From Streptomyces monashensis (GTDB lineage Bacteria; Actinomycetota; Actinomycetes; Streptomycetales; Streptomycetaceae), in contig NZ_MLYO01000118.1 of the NCBI RefSeq assembly GCF_001866665.1, positions 1-64,000 on the forward strand: a stretch of 64,000 nucleotides of DNA. The letters run 5' to 3'. Positions 15,391-25,148 of this stretch are shown in pieces (position 1 is the stretch's first letter; each line of letters opens with the position of its first letter). The notes under the pieces were generated by a model that was not told the origin of the DNA, searched no databases, and saw only the letters and a program-made list of their open reading frames with translations. A program made the position numbers and the translations under genes.

Positions 15391-17349
15391 ATGCGCAATC
15401 GCTTCGCGCTGCCCGGACGCGGGCACGGGCGTACCGTCGCACGCCTGACCGGCGTGACCGCCGTCTGTGTCACCGTGGTCGGCCTGCTGTCCGCACCCGC
15501 GCCGGCCGCGCCCCAGCCGCACCCCCGTACCGCCGCCACGCCCCGCGCCCACACCTCGGTACCCTCGCCCACCGGCGCCGCCACCACCGCCACCGAACTC
15601 CCGGCAAGCCGGACCCGGCGGCTCAGTCCGGCCCAACTCCCTCCGCAGCAGCCGATGTTGAGACACGCACCCCGAGCGACCGCCAAGGCGTCCTCCTGCA
15701 CCCCGGGCGACTTCGGCAGCCGTACCGGAGCCGCCCTCGTCGCCTTCGTGAAGGCCTCGACGACGGACTGCGTGAACACGCTCTTCGCGGTCACCGGTCA
15801 GGACGCGCACGCCGTCTTCCCCGAGTCCCGGATGCTCACGGTGGCGGACGCGTTCACCCGCACGGCCGCGCACTACCGGGGCGACAACACCGGCAGTCTG
15901 GAGCAGCTGGTGCTGTTCCTGCGCGCCGGCTACTACGTACAGTTCAACGACCCCTCGGACACGGGCCCGTACACCTCCCGGCTGACCACCGCAGTCACCG
16001 CCGGCCTGGACACCTTCTTCGCCCGCTCGCACGCGTACGACGTCACGGCCGCCAACGGCGACATCCTCGGCGAGACCGTCGTCCTCACCGACAGCGCCGA
16101 CCAGCAGGGCCGCTATCTCCCGGTCTACCAGAGGCTGTTGGAGGACTACGACAGCTCGTACGACACGGTGGACAGCATGGTCAGGGCGGTCAACGACGTC
16201 TACACCCCGCTGTGGCGCGGCAACTGGAACCCCGACTACGTCCAGGCGGTCACATCCGACCCGTCGATCACCGACACCCTGCACGACTTCGCCCTGGACC
16301 ACACCGACCTGCTCGGCACCGACCAGGCCTACCTGGACTCCAACGCCGGTATGAACCTGGCCCGTTACGTGGAGCATCCCGAACTCCAGGCCACCGTACG
16401 GCCGTTGGCCAAGGACCTGCTGGACGAGTCGGAGATCACCGGCCCGACGGCCGGACTCTGGGTCGCGGTGGCCACGCAGGCGAACGCCTACGACGGCGGC
16501 GACTGCGCGTACTACGACGTCTGCGACCTGCCCGCCAAGCTCACCGCCGCCGCCCTGCCGGTCACCCACCGCTGCGACGCGGCCCACACGATCCGCGCCG
16601 AGTCCCTGACGGCGGACGACCTGGCCGCCGTGTGCGCGAGCGTGCAGAACCAGGACGCCTACTTCCGCAACCTGGTCAAGGCCGGCGGCGCCATACCCGG
16701 CCAGTACGTCTCCACCATCCAGCTCGTGGTCTTCGCGAGCCGCGCCGACTACCGGACCTACGCCGGTGCCATCTATGGCGTCAGCACCGACAACGGCGGC
16801 ATCACGCTGGACGGCGATCCGTCCGACCCGGCCAACCAGCCCACGTCCGTCATGTACCAGAAGGACTCCGACGACGGCTTCACGGCCCGGATCTGGAACC
16901 TCAACCACGAGTACACGCACTTCCTCGACGCCCGCGACGACATGAAGGGCGACTTCACCCAGCAGACGTCCGTGCCCGACGTGTGGTGGATCGAGGGCCT
17001 CGCCGAGTACGTCTCCTACGGCTACCGGGGCGTCGCCGACGACCAGGCGATCCAGGAGGCGGCCAAGCACACGTACAAGCTGAGCACTCTCTTCGAGAAC
17101 ACCTACGCCAACAGCGACACGACCCGCACCTACCCCTGGGGCTATCTCGCCGTGCGCTACATGGCGGAGCGCCACCCCGACGACGTGCAGCGGATGCTCG
17201 CGCGCTTCCGCGTCGGTGACTACGCGGGCGGTTACGCCGTCTACCACGACGGCATCGGAACGCGGTACGACGCCGACTTCGACCAGTGGCTCACGGCGTG
17301 CGCGGCGGGAGCCTGCGCCACCTCGGCGAAGGCCGGGACCGGGGCCTGA
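15391..17349 (+). CDS. secreted M9 family collagenase
   Basis: A 652-residue zinc metalloprotease that cleaves native collagen or gelatin outside the cell. A long signal region (about residues 1-39) is followed by a Pro/Thr-rich segment, the activator-type helical domain, and the catalytic domain with HEYTH at 506-510 and the third zinc ligand Glu535 in WWIEGLAEYVSY. It ends soon after the catalytic helper part, without PKD or collagen-binding modules, so it is a minimal collagenase. The ribosome site GGAGGA lies seven bases upstream of the ATG. It is followed by a strong hairpin. Confidence 0.9.
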   Translation: MRNRFALPGRGHGRTVARLTGVTAVCVTVVGLLSAPAPAAPQPHPRTAATPRAHTSVPSPTGAATTATELPASRTRRLSPAQLPPQQPMLRHAPRATAKASSCTPGDFGSRTGAALVAFVKASTTDCVNTLFAVTGQDAHAVFPESRMLTVADAFTRTAAHYRGDNTGSLEQLVLFLRAGYYVQFNDPSDTGPYTSRLTTAVTAGLDTFFARSHAYDVTAANGDILGETVVLTDSADQQGRYLPVYQRLLEDYDSSYDTVDSMVRAVNDVYTPLWRGNWNPDYVQAVTSDPSITDTLHDFALDHTDLLGTDQAYLDSNAGMNLARYVEHPELQATVRPLAKDLLDESEITGPTAGLWVAVATQANAYDGGDCAYYDVCDLPAKLTAAALPVTHRCDAAHTIRAESLTADDLAAVCASVQNQDAYFRNLVKAGGAIPGQYVSTIQLVVFASRADYRTYAGAIYGVSTDNGGITLDGDPSDPANQPTSVMYQKDSDDGFTARIWNLNHEYTHFLDARDDMKGDFTQQTSVPDVWWIEGLAEYVSYGYRGVADDQAIQEAAKHTYKLSTLFENTYANSDTTRTYPWGYLAVRYMAERHPDDVQRMLARFRVGDYAGGYAVYHDGIGTRYDADFDQWLTACAAGACATSAKAGTGA

Positions 17350-17368
17350 GCGCACGTGCCCTCGGCGC

Positions 17369-17410
17369 GGCGGAGGCCGCCGACCGGAATCCCGGTCGGC
17401 GGCCTCCGCC
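17369..17410. terminator. strong bidirectional terminator
   Basis: A perfect 19-bp stem with a 4-base loop (arms 17369-17387 and 17392-17410) lies between the convergent collagenase and GAPDH genes. No T-tract on either side, typical of Streptomyces. Confidence 0.85.
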
Positions 17411-17434
17411 GTACGCGCGCTGTCCCGTCGGCGG

Positions 17435-18889
17435 TCAGACCGCCGTGGCCGGGAACGTCGGGTACTCGACGCCCGAGACGTGCTGGACGACGCGGACGAC
17501 CTGGCAGGAGTAGCCGAACTCGTTGTCGTACCAGAGGTAGAGGATCGCGTTGTCACCGTCGACCTTGAGGGCCCCGCCGTCCACGATCGAGGCGTGGCGC
17601 GAGCCGATGAAGTCGCTGGAGACCGCGTCGGGCGCCGTGGTGAAGTCGATCTGGCGGCGCAGCGGCGAGGTCAGCGAGACCTCGCGCAGGTAGTCGTGGA
17701 CCTCCTCGGGGGTGGTCTCGCGGGCCAGCTGCAGGTTGAGGATCGCGATCGAGACGTCCGGCACCGGAACGCGGATCGAGCTGCCGCTGATCTTCGCCTT
17801 CAGGTCCGGCAGCGCCTTGGCGACGGCGGAGGCGGCACCGGTCTCGGTGATCACCATGTTGAGCGGCGCGGAACGGCCACGGCGCTCGGCCTTGTGGTAG
17901 TTGTCCAGCAGGTTCTGGTCGTTCGTGAACGAGTGGACGGTCTCCACGTGCCCGCGCAGCACGCCGTACTCGTCGTCCATCGCCTTCAGCGGCGGGACGA
18001 TGGCGTTGGTGGTGCAGGAGGCGCAGGACAGGATCTGCTCGTCCGGCTTGATCGTGTCGTGGTTGACGCCGTGCACGATGTTCGGGACGTCGCCCTTGCC
18101 CGGCGCGGTCAGGACGACCTTGTCGATGCCGGGGCGCAGGTGCTTGGACAGGCCCTCGCGGTCGCGCCACTTGCCGGTGTTGTCGATGAGGATGGCGTCC
18201 CGGATGCCGTACTCGGTGTAGTCGACGGCCGTCGGGTCGTCTGCGTAGATCACCTTGATCGCGTTGCCGTTGGCCACGATCGTGCTGGTGTCCTCGTCCA
18301 CGGTGATGGTGCCCTGGAACTGGCCGTGGATGGAGTCGCGGCGCAGCAGGGAGGCGCGCTTGACGATGTCCTCGGCACCGCCGCCGCGCACGACGATGGC
18401 GCGCAGCATCAGACCGTTGCCGGAACCGGCCTTCTCGATCAGCAGGCGTGCGACGAGCCGGCCGATGCGGCCGAAGCCGTACAGGACGACGTCCCGTGCC
18501 TCGCGGCGCTCGATCTTGTTGCCGCCGGTGGCGCCGGCGACGGCCTCGGCGGTGAACTCGGCGACGCTCAGGCCCCGGTCGTCGGCCTTGTACGTGGCGG
18601 CCAGCAGGCCGAGGTCGATCTGGGCGGGGCCGAGGTCGAGCGCGGTCAGGGCCTGCAGGAAGGGCATGGTCTCGGTGACCGACAGCTCCGCGCCGGCGAT
18701 CTGCCGGGCGAAGCGGTGCGTCTTGAGGATGCTGACCACCGACTTGTTCACCAGGGAGCGGCTGTGCAGCAGGACGGTCACGTCCCGCTCGCGGTGCAGC
18801 TTCCCGATGAGCGGGATCATCGACTCCGCGATCTCCTCGCGGATCTTCCAGTTGGTGAACGAGTCGTCGTTGACAGTCACAACATCCAT
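17435..18889 (-). CDS. gap: glyceraldehyde-3-phosphate dehydrogenase, long form
   Basis: A 484-residue GAPDH. The NAD-binding domain starts only near residue 132 (DVVLYGFGRIGRLVARLL); the first ~130 residues are an extra helical N-terminal domain found in the long actinomycete form. The active-site Cys lies in SCASCTTNAIVPP, and the C-terminal WYDNEFGYSCQVVR is standard. It interconverts glyceraldehyde-3-phosphate and 1,3-bisphosphoglycerate. A monocistronic unit separate from pgk/tpi, consistent with a secondary paralogue such as the S. coelicolor gap2 type; an anabolic role is inference. Confidence 0.92.
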   Translation of the reverse strand: MDVVTVNDDSFTNWKIREEIAESMIPLIGKLHRERDVTVLLHSRSLVNKSVVSILKTHRFARQIAGAELSVTETMPFLQALTALDLGPAQIDLGLLAATYKADDRGLSVAEFTAEAVAGATGGNKIERREARDVVLYGFGRIGRLVARLLIEKAGSGNGLMLRAIVVRGGGAEDIVKRASLLRRDSIHGQFQGTITVDEDTSTIVANGNAIKVIYADDPTAVDYTEYGIRDAILIDNTGKWRDREGLSKHLRPGIDKVVLTAPGKGDVPNIVHGVNHDTIKPDEQILSCASCTTNAIVPPLKAMDDEYGVLRGHVETVHSFTNDQNLLDNYHKAERRGRSAPLNMVITETGAASAVAKALPDLKAKISGSSIRVPVPDVSIAILNLQLARETTPEEVHDYLREVSLTSPLRRQIDFTTAPDAVSSDFIGSRHASIVDGGALKVDGDNAILYLWYDNEFGYSCQVVRVVQHVSGVEYPTFPATAV

Positions 18890-19002
18890 CTTTCGAGCTA
18901 GGCAGCGCTCATATGTTTACCACACGCTGTCTCGCCCTCCCCGGGCGCCTCGGTCGGTGATCGATCGGCGGCCGGTGAGTTTGCTGGTTGACGGCTTTTT
19001 GT

Positions 19003-19039
19003 CCTGATTCTGAGAGAAGGGGCAATTTCCTGAATCAGG
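19003..19039. repeat. inverted repeat in the GAPDH / membrane protein intergenic region
   Basis: CCTGATTC (19003-19010) and GAATCAGG (19032-19039) form an 8-bp inverted repeat around 21 bases in the 211-bp divergent gap. A TTGACG hexamer at 18989-18994 could be a plus-strand -35. Possible operator; weak. Confidence 0.3.
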
Positions 19040-19100
19040 GTGGAAGTGTGTAAGAAACCCGGGTCGCGGATTGCACGTCTTACCAGGCGTGTTCAAGGTC

Positions 19101-20324
19101 ATGAGCGTGAGTACCTCTTCTGTACCCCGGCCCGAGTCGGCCGCCCCGTCCCCTCCCGCCCGTCTGTCGGCGTTGCCGGCCCTGCCGCGGATCGCGCGGC
19201 GTGGAACTCCCGAGGGCGCGCTGCCGGCCCTCGCGCTGTTCGTGGCCGTCCGGTTCGCCGGGGTCCTCACAGTGATCCTCACCAACGCCCTGCGGGGCCA
19301 TCCACTCGTCAAAACCCTCGCCCACTCCTGGGACTCCCGCTGGTATCTGCACATCGCCGCCCAGGGGTACGGCCACAAGATCTGGATCACCCCGCAGGGC
19401 GCCGTCCAGGCCGACTGGGCGTTCTTCCCGCTGTACCCCGGCATGATCAGGGCGCTGACCACCGTCCTGCCGCTGACCCCCGGCCAGGCCGCGCTGCTCA
19501 TCTCCTGGATCTGCGCGGGCGTGGCGGCGTACGGTGTCTACGCCATCGGCCACCTGCTCTACGGGCGCGGCGTCGCCACCGCGCTGGTCGCCCTGTGGGC
19601 CGTGATGCCGCACGCCGTCGAGCTGACCATCGCCTACACCGAGTCGCTGTTCGCCGCACTGGCCATCTGGTCCCTGTACCACGTGCTCAAGCGCAACTGG
19701 CTGTGGGCCGGAACGCTGGCCGCGCTCGCGGGCCTGGCCCGGCCCAGCGGCTTCGCGATCGCGCTGGCCGTCTCGCTGGCCGCCGCCCATGAGGCGTGGC
19801 GCCGGCGCGGCCGGGTCCCGGTGAGCCTGTGGGCCGGCGCCGTACTCGCCCCGCTGGGCTGGCTCGGCTATGTGCTGTGGGTGGGCAGCCAGACCGGAAA
19901 CCTGCTCGGCGGCTACTTCAAGGTGCAGAGTGCCTGGGACTCCAAGTTCGACTTCGGCGTCGGCTCGGCCAAGTTCGTCAAGTCACTGCTGCTGCACGGC
20001 GGGGGAGTCGTCTACCCGATGGCCCTGGTGATCGTCGCGGCGGGCGTCCTGCTGTTCGCGCTGCTGTGCCTGGAGCGCGCCCCGCTGGCGCTCGTCGTCT
20101 TCGCGGGGGTGCTGATCCTGCTCGTGGTCGGCGGATCCGGCTCCTTCTCCTCCAAGCCGCGGTTCCTGCTGCCGGCCTTCCCGCTGCTCATCCCCATGGC
20201 CCGCGCCCTGACACGGACCTGGCGGGTCCGCCCCGCCCACGCGGTGCTCGTCTACGGCGCCCTCACCGTCGTGTCCCTGCTCTTCGGCGCCTTCCTGACG
20301 GCGGTGGCCCACTCCCCGCTGTGA
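19101..20324 (+). CDS. PIG-V-like polytopic membrane protein (putative mannosyltransferase)
   Basis: A 407-residue integral membrane protein with about ten hydrophobic helices. The first extracellular loop holds the acidic motif HSWDSRWYLHIAAQGYGH, and ADWAFFPLYPGMIR follows, the pattern of GT-C fold enzymes of the PIG-V/DPM-dependent mannosyltransferase type, where Asp in this loop is catalytic. ATG at 19101 is chosen over an upstream TTG at 19071. Likely transfers a sugar from a polyprenyl donor to a surface acceptor; the acceptor cannot be inferred. Monocistronic and convergent with the broken MFS gene. Confidence 0.75.
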   Translation: MSVSTSSVPRPESAAPSPPARLSALPALPRIARRGTPEGALPALALFVAVRFAGVLTVILTNALRGHPLVKTLAHSWDSRWYLHIAAQGYGHKIWITPQGAVQADWAFFPLYPGMIRALTTVLPLTPGQAALLISWICAGVAAYGVYAIGHLLYGRGVATALVALWAVMPHAVELTIAYTESLFAALAIWSLYHVLKRNWLWAGTLAALAGLARPSGFAIALAVSLAAAHEAWRRRGRVPVSLWAGAVLAPLGWLGYVLWVGSQTGNLLGGYFKVQSAWDSKFDFGVGSAKFVKSLLLHGGGVVYPMALVIVAAGVLLFALLCLERAPLALVVFAGVLILLVVGGSGSFSSKPRFLLPAFPLLIPMARALTRTWRVRPAHAVLVYGALTVVSLLFGAFLTAVAHSPL

Positions 20325-20474
20325 TCCACCGCCGGACGCCCGCGCCGCCGGCCCCGCTCGCCGCGGTCGGTGCGGCGGGCGCGGGCGTGAGCGGCGGGGT
20401 GCCCGGCTTCGGGGCGGTGGTGTGCCCGTGCGTGCTGTGTGTCACCGGCCATCGCAGGACGGCCGCGCCCATCG

Positions 20475-21645
20475 TCACGTGGGCTGCCGGTCGTGCCCGG
20501 CGCGCACGGACACGGTCAGTGCGACGAGTGCGGGCACTGTCAGCAGGGCGCTGACCCAGGCCGGGGCGCGGTAGCCGAGCCCGCTGTCGATCGCCGCCCC
20601 GCCCAGTACCGGGCCGAGGGCGGCGCCGACGTTCAGTGCCGACGTCGCGAGGGCTGCCCCGCGGGACGGGGCGTCCGCGGACTCGTACAGGGCCCGGGTG
20701 ATCAGCGTCGAACCGACGCCGAGCGCCAGCATCCCGAGCAACGGGACGAGCAGGACGGTCGCCGTCGTGTGCCCGGCGACCAGGGCCAGCAGCACCCAGC
20801 CGGCGAGCAGCGCGGCCCCGCCCGCCCGCAGCACCGGCCATGGCCACCGGTCGGTCCGCCAGCCGGCCCGCCGACGTCACCCCGGCGAACGCGCCGGCCC
20901 CGAACAGCGCCAGTACACCCGGCACCCACCCGGCATCGAGGCCGGTCACCTCCGTGGTCAGCGGTGCGAGGCAGGTGAAGGTGCAGAAGGTGGCGCCGTT
21001 GACCAGCGCGCCGAGCCCCAGGGCCAGCAGCAGCCGGGGTCGGCGCAGCGCCCGCAGCTCCGCGCGGGCCCCGGTGCCGGGCCGCTCCGGCTCGCTCCGG
21101 ACGCCGCCCGGCACCGACCGGGCGATCGCGGCGAGTGCCGGCGCGGGCAGCAGGGCGACCGCCCAGAACGCGGAACGCCAGCCGAGCAGCCGGCCGAGCG
21201 CGGCGCCTGCGGGTACGCCCACCACACAGGCGAGCGCGGTCCCGCCGAGCAGGATCGAGGTGGCCCGGCCCTTGGCGTCCGGCGCGACCATCCCGGTCGC
21301 GGCGGTCAGCCCGACGGCCAGGAAACCGGCGCAGGCCAGGGCCGCGAGGACCCGGGTGGCCAGCAGGACGGCGAAGCCGGAGGTGAGGGCCCCGACCACA
21401 TGAGCGAGCAGAAACACGCCCAGGAACACCAGCAGGGTCTGCCGCGTCGGGCGGCGTCGGCCGAGCAGCGCCGTCAGCGGCGCCCCCACGATCATGCCGA
21501 CGGCGAAGGCGGACGTGAGTGTGCCCGCGGCGGGGACGGGGACCCCGAGGTCGCGGGCGATGTCCGGCACCAGTCCGGACAGCATGAACTCGGACGTGCC
21601 CTGGGCGAAGACGGCCAGGGCCAGCAGGTAGAGAGCGAAAGGCAC
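20475..21645 (-). pseudogene. frameshifted MFS exporter, Cmx/CmrA chloramphenicol-efflux type
   Basis: The minus strand encodes a 12-helix MFS antiporter resembling Cmx/CmrA-type drug exporters: start GTG at 21645 with GGAG five bases upstream, FAQGTSEFMLSGLVPDIARD in helix 1, motif GMIVGAPLTALLGRRRPTRQ. After LADRP, at about 20850, the frame changes by one base. The matching C-terminal third (VLRAGGAALLAGWVLLALVA through GHDRQPT) is in another frame down to 20475. One extra base in a CCGACCGG stretch explains it. Unless it is an assembly error, the product is truncated after about eight helices and non-functional. Confidence 0.8.
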
Positions 21646-21990
21646 GAAGACTCCACGCACCGTGTCGCGGACGGGTGGCGAGAACGCGGACCCGTGCCGG
21701 TGCACGACCGGTGAGTGCAGTCGAGAGTCGAGATCGGGCATCCGGCCGAGCACACAGGTCATCGCGTGCGGAACGGCGATCCGCTGAGGGCGTACGCCTC
21801 ATGACCCCTCAGGCCCGGACAGGCGAACGAGGCCTGCGGGGTGCGGGAGGGAAGGGAACGACGAGAACGCCACCGGACGGCCGGTGGCTAGCGCCTGGAT
21901 GCCTCGGGACTGGACACGGGCGGCACGCCAACGCCCGGGCGCGGACGCGTGCCACCCGTTTTCGGTGTGTGGTGCCGGTGTCGGAGCCCG

Positions 21991-22305
21991 TCAGCGCGGA
22001 TCGAACACGATGCTGGCGAAGCGCGAGCCGCTGGGCGCCGACTTGCCGGGGGCGAGCCGCGTCGCCGTCCCCTTGCACTGCTTGTGCGTGTAGACGACCA
22101 GGGGCTTCTTCGTGGCGTTGCGGGCGGCGCGGGCCTCCTGGGCCATGTTCAGGCACTTGCGCGCCGGCGGGTTGTCGAGGGCGTACAGCTTGCCCTTGGG
22201 ACCGATCCACAGGAACGCGTCGTCCGCGGCGAGCGCGGAGCCGGTGGTGGTCAGGGCGAGGGCGAGTCCGCCGAGAACGGCGACGAGCGGACGGCACAGG
22301 CGCAT
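21991..22305 (-). CDS. small secreted two-cysteine protein
   Basis: A 104-residue protein with a signal peptide (residues 1-26, ending GSALA). The mature part of about 78 residues contains two Cys, in ARKCLNMAQ and THKQCKGTA, probably a disulfide. It ends SRFASIVFDPR. ATG at 22305 has GGAGGGA about seven bases upstream. It is clearly related to the product at 43141-43476: both share PP..xCLN, A.N.T, a Cys-x-Gly, PGK and a terminal R..S.VF pattern. I do not recognise a named family. Monocistronic. Confidence 0.75.
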   Translation of the reverse strand: MRLCRPLVAVLGGLALALTTTGSALAADDAFLWIGPKGKLYALDNPPARKCLNMAQEARAARNATKKPLVVYTHKQCKGTATRLAPGKSAPSGSRFASIVFDPR

Positions 22306-22626
22306 GATGGAGTCCCTCCGTGGGGGCGAGTTCGGGGTGAAACAGGGACGAGGCGGGGAACGAGGGAAGAGGGCAGCCGGAGAGCCGGGGGAGCGTGAGA
22401 GGCGGGGCGGCCTGGGCCGCAGCCGTAATCTCCCACTCCGGTCCGGCGCGCCCGAGGCCCCGACACGGGCACATCCATCGACCGGGGGACGGTGCGGATC
22501 CGGACGTTGACCCGCACCACCGGCTCTGTCCGAGAGCATGATCATGAGATATCGGTAAAATCTAGGCGTTTGCCGAAAATTCAGGCGGTCGGCCTTCGAG
22601 GGCCACCGCATCGCCGGAAGTGATCG
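22306..22626. other. intergenic region with promoter-like AT-rich patch
   Basis: No gene seen. A 10-bp palindrome CATGATCATG (22537-22546) and TAAAAT (22556-22561) form the only AT-rich patch and probably mark divergent promoters for the small secreted protein and the phosphatase. Confidence 0.4.
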
Positions 22627-23457
22627 ATGCCCCGCAAGCGCTCCACGGACGAAGGCGACGAGCTGTTGGCCCGACTCGGCTCGCTCACCGCCCAGGCGCG
22701 CGAGCGCGCGGAGCTGCAACGCAGCCAGGTCGAGCTGGCCATCGCCCTCCAGCGCGGCATGCTCCCGCGGGACCTGCCCACCGCCCCGGGCCTGCATCTC
22801 GCCGTGCGCTACACACCGGCCAACCTCGGTCTCAACGTGGGCGGCGACTGGTACGACGCCTTCGCCCTGCCCGACGGCCGGATCGGGCTGTCCATCGGTG
22901 ACGTGCAGGGGCACAACATCGAGGCCGCCGCGTTCATGGGCCAGGTGCGGGCCGGACTGCGCGCCCTGGCCTCCGTCACCAGCGACCCGGGCGAACTCCT
23001 CGCCCGCACCAACGAGCTGCTGCTCTCCCTGGGCAGCGACCTCTTCGCCACCTGCACCTTCATGCGCCTCAACCTCACCACCGGCGTGCTGGAGAGCGCC
23101 CGCGCCGGCCACATACCCTTCGTGTGGGCCACGGCGGACGGCAAGTCCGGCGTCGTCGACGACGAGGGAGGCCCGCCGCTCGGCATCGAGTCGGGCATGG
23201 AGTACCCGGTGACCCGGCACCGGCTGACCACGGGCGGCGTCTTCGTCCTGGTCACCGACGGCGTGGTGGAGGGACCGTCGCTGACCATCGAGGACGGGCT
23301 CGACCAGGTCGTCCGCCTCGCCGGCATCGCCGCCGTCGCGAGCCTGGAGGCACACGCGCTGGCCGCCGCCGTGATCAAGGGAGCCGAGAGCGTCGGCCAC
23401 GAGGACGACGCCGCCGTCCTCGTCGTCGGCCTGGACGGCCCCTGCATCCACATGTGA
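22627..23457 (+). CDS. PP2C/SpoIIE-type serine phosphatase
   Basis: A 276-residue stand-alone phosphatase domain of the SpoIIE/RsbU class, which dephosphorylates anti-anti-sigma factors. After a short coiled segment (about residues 10-45), the fold begins (LQRGMLPRDLP) with metal-binding Asp in GGDWYDAF and GDVQGH, then VTDGVVEGP and a closing EDDAAVLVV. No sensor domain is attached, so input must come from elsewhere. It is the first of two such phosphatases in this window. Confidence 0.9.
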   Translation: MPRKRSTDEGDELLARLGSLTAQARERAELQRSQVELAIALQRGMLPRDLPTAPGLHLAVRYTPANLGLNVGGDWYDAFALPDGRIGLSIGDVQGHNIEAAAFMGQVRAGLRALASVTSDPGELLARTNELLLSLGSDLFATCTFMRLNLTTGVLESARAGHIPFVWATADGKSGVVDDEGGPPLGIESGMEYPVTRHRLTTGGVFVLVTDGVVEGPSLTIEDGLDQVVRLAGIAAVASLEAHALAAAVIKGAESVGHEDDAAVLVVGLDGPCIHM

Positions 23458-24052
23458 CCGCCCCGCCCCCGCCCCCGACCGACCCCACACCCCCGCCATC
23501 ACCCGGCGGACCCTGCCCCGGCCGGTACGGTGTCGACCTCGGGCCCGGCAGGCCCGCTTCCGGCCGTGGTGTGCCGTCGGCGAGGTGCGCGGCCCTCGGT
23601 TCGGGCGGTGACGGTTTCCGGCGTCGGCGGGTACGGCCCTGTGCCGGGCCTGGCCTGGCCCGGCCGGGTCGTACGGTCCGGCCGTCCGCCGGGGCGGCCC
23701 TCGCCGGACTCCGCCCGCCCGCCGTCGCCGTGGAGGGACTTCGCGCGCCTCCGCCCGCCGCCCCGCCCCGACCTCGCCCGCCTCCGACCACCGCCCCGGT
23801 CCGGCCGGACCCGTGAGCGGCGCACCCGCGATCATGCCGACGGCGACGGCCCGAGCCGGCCGGGCGGGGTTCGTGGTGTCGGTCCAGCCGCGCGCGGCTC
23901 GGCGATCCGGTCGGCCGCCGGGGCGGCAGTCCGCGCCGCTGTCGGGGCACCGGTCCGCGCCGCCGTCGGGTGTCGGTGCGGTTAGGCCATCGGGCCGGAC
24001 GGCGGCGGCTCCCGCCTCGCAGAGGCGGGGGTGGCGGTGTGAGATTGCTGGT
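23458..24052. other. 595-bp low-complexity gap with an MFS-like fragment and a hairpin
   Basis: Very GC-rich, with repeated CGCC/GGCC runs and no convincing coding frame. Bases 23816-23850 match 21476-21510 of the MFS gene at 32 of 35 positions; on the minus strand this reads GMIAGAPLTG, an MFS motif. A perfect 8-bp hairpin (CCCGCCTC, loop GCA) at 24011-24029 sits just ahead of the next gene. It may be decayed duplicated DNA. Confidence 0.5.
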
Positions 24053-25069
24053 GTGGTGGGTAACGAGGTTCAGCGCCGGTCGGGCGGCCATGCTGCCGTC
24101 CAGGTACTGGCCGTCGCAGCCTGCTACTTCGGCGCCGGTCGGCTCGGACTCGTGCGTGAGCTGGTCGTCGAGGGCGCCGTCGTCACCCCCATCTATCCCG
24201 CCAGCGGCGTCGCCGTCGCCGCCCTGCTGATCCTCGGGATGCGCTGCTGGCCCGGCATCACGATCGGTGCCCTCTTCGTCGTCATGTCGATCACCATGCC
24301 CCGCCTGGACGTGCTGGGCACCCTCGCCGGCCAGACCGGCGCACCGGTGTGCGCGGCGCTGCTGCTGCGCCGGGTCCGCTTCCGCAGCGACCTCGGCCGG
24401 CTGCGCGACGGACTCGCCCTGGTGTTCCTCGGCGCGCTCGGCGCCATGCTGATCAGCTCGACCGTGGGCGTCGGGCTCCTCGTCGTCACGGACCGGCTGG
24501 ACGCGTCGAGCTTCCCGCCGGTGTGGCTGGCCTGGTGGGTGGGCGACGCGATGGGTGTCCTCATCGTCACCCCGCTGCTGCTGTTGCTGCACGGTGCCCG
24601 CTGGCCGCCGCCGCTGGCCCGCTGGAAGGAGGCGGTCGCGCTGACCGTCGTCGCCTGCGCGCTGGTGCCGGTCTCCGTCTACAGCTCGCTCAGCCTGCTC
24701 TTCCTCGTCTACCCGCTGCTGATCTGGGCCGCCCTGCGCTTCCAGCTCGTGGGCAGCGCGCTGTGCGCGTTGCTCACCTCCGTGCTGGCCACCGTCGCCG
24801 CGACGGACAACGTCGGCGCCTTCACCGGGCTGAGCCGTCTCGAGGTCATGGCGAAGCTCCAGGCGTTCAACGGCTCGATGGCGCTGACCGCGCTGCTGCT
24901 GTCCGCCGTGATCACCGAGCAGCACAACACCCGCCAGTCGGTGGAGAAGGCCTGCCAGGAACTGGTCGAGGTCCTCGAACACCTCACCGCGGGCGAGGCT
25001 CCGCCACGGCTGCCGCCCTCGAAGACCGACGGCCGGGACGAGACGCCGCGGCACCCGGAATCCTTCTGA
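24053..25069 (+). CDS. MASE1-domain integral membrane protein
   Basis: A 338-residue polytopic protein whose whole body is a MASE1 sensory membrane domain: about eight to nine helices, with TPIYPASGVAVAALLILG and WWVGDAMGVLIVTPLLLLL typical of the family. MASE1 usually feeds a kinase, cyclase or GGDEF domain, but here the protein stops about 45 residues after the last helix with a polar tail, so no output domain is present. The start is uncertain: GTG 24053 or 24056, without a clear ribosome site. An adjacent signalling partner would be expected; the phosphatase upstream is a possible one. Confidence 0.75.
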   Translation: MVGNEVQRRSGGHAAVQVLAVAACYFGAGRLGLVRELVVEGAVVTPIYPASGVAVAALLILGMRCWPGITIGALFVVMSITMPRLDVLGTLAGQTGAPVCAALLLRRVRFRSDLGRLRDGLALVFLGALGAMLISSTVGVGLLVVTDRLDASSFPPVWLAWWVGDAMGVLIVTPLLLLLHGARWPPPLARWKEAVALTVVACALVPVSVYSSLSLLFLVYPLLIWAALRFQLVGSALCALLTSVLATVAATDNVGAFTGLSRLEVMAKLQAFNGSMALTALLLSAVITEQHNTRQSVEKACQELVEVLEHLTAGEAPPRLPPSKTDGRDETPRHPESF

Positions 25070-25103
25070 CGACCCGGGCCCGCACCCGGTCGGCCGGCTC
25101 TCT

Positions 25104-25148
25104 CCCGCCCGGCACCGGGCCGTCACGGCACCGGCGGTGCCGGGCGGG
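25104..25148. terminator. bidirectional terminator between MASE1 and ECF42 genes
   Basis: A perfect 13-bp inverted repeat (25104-25116 and 25136-25148) whose right arm covers the last codons of the sigma gene. Both genes converge on it. Confidence 0.65.
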
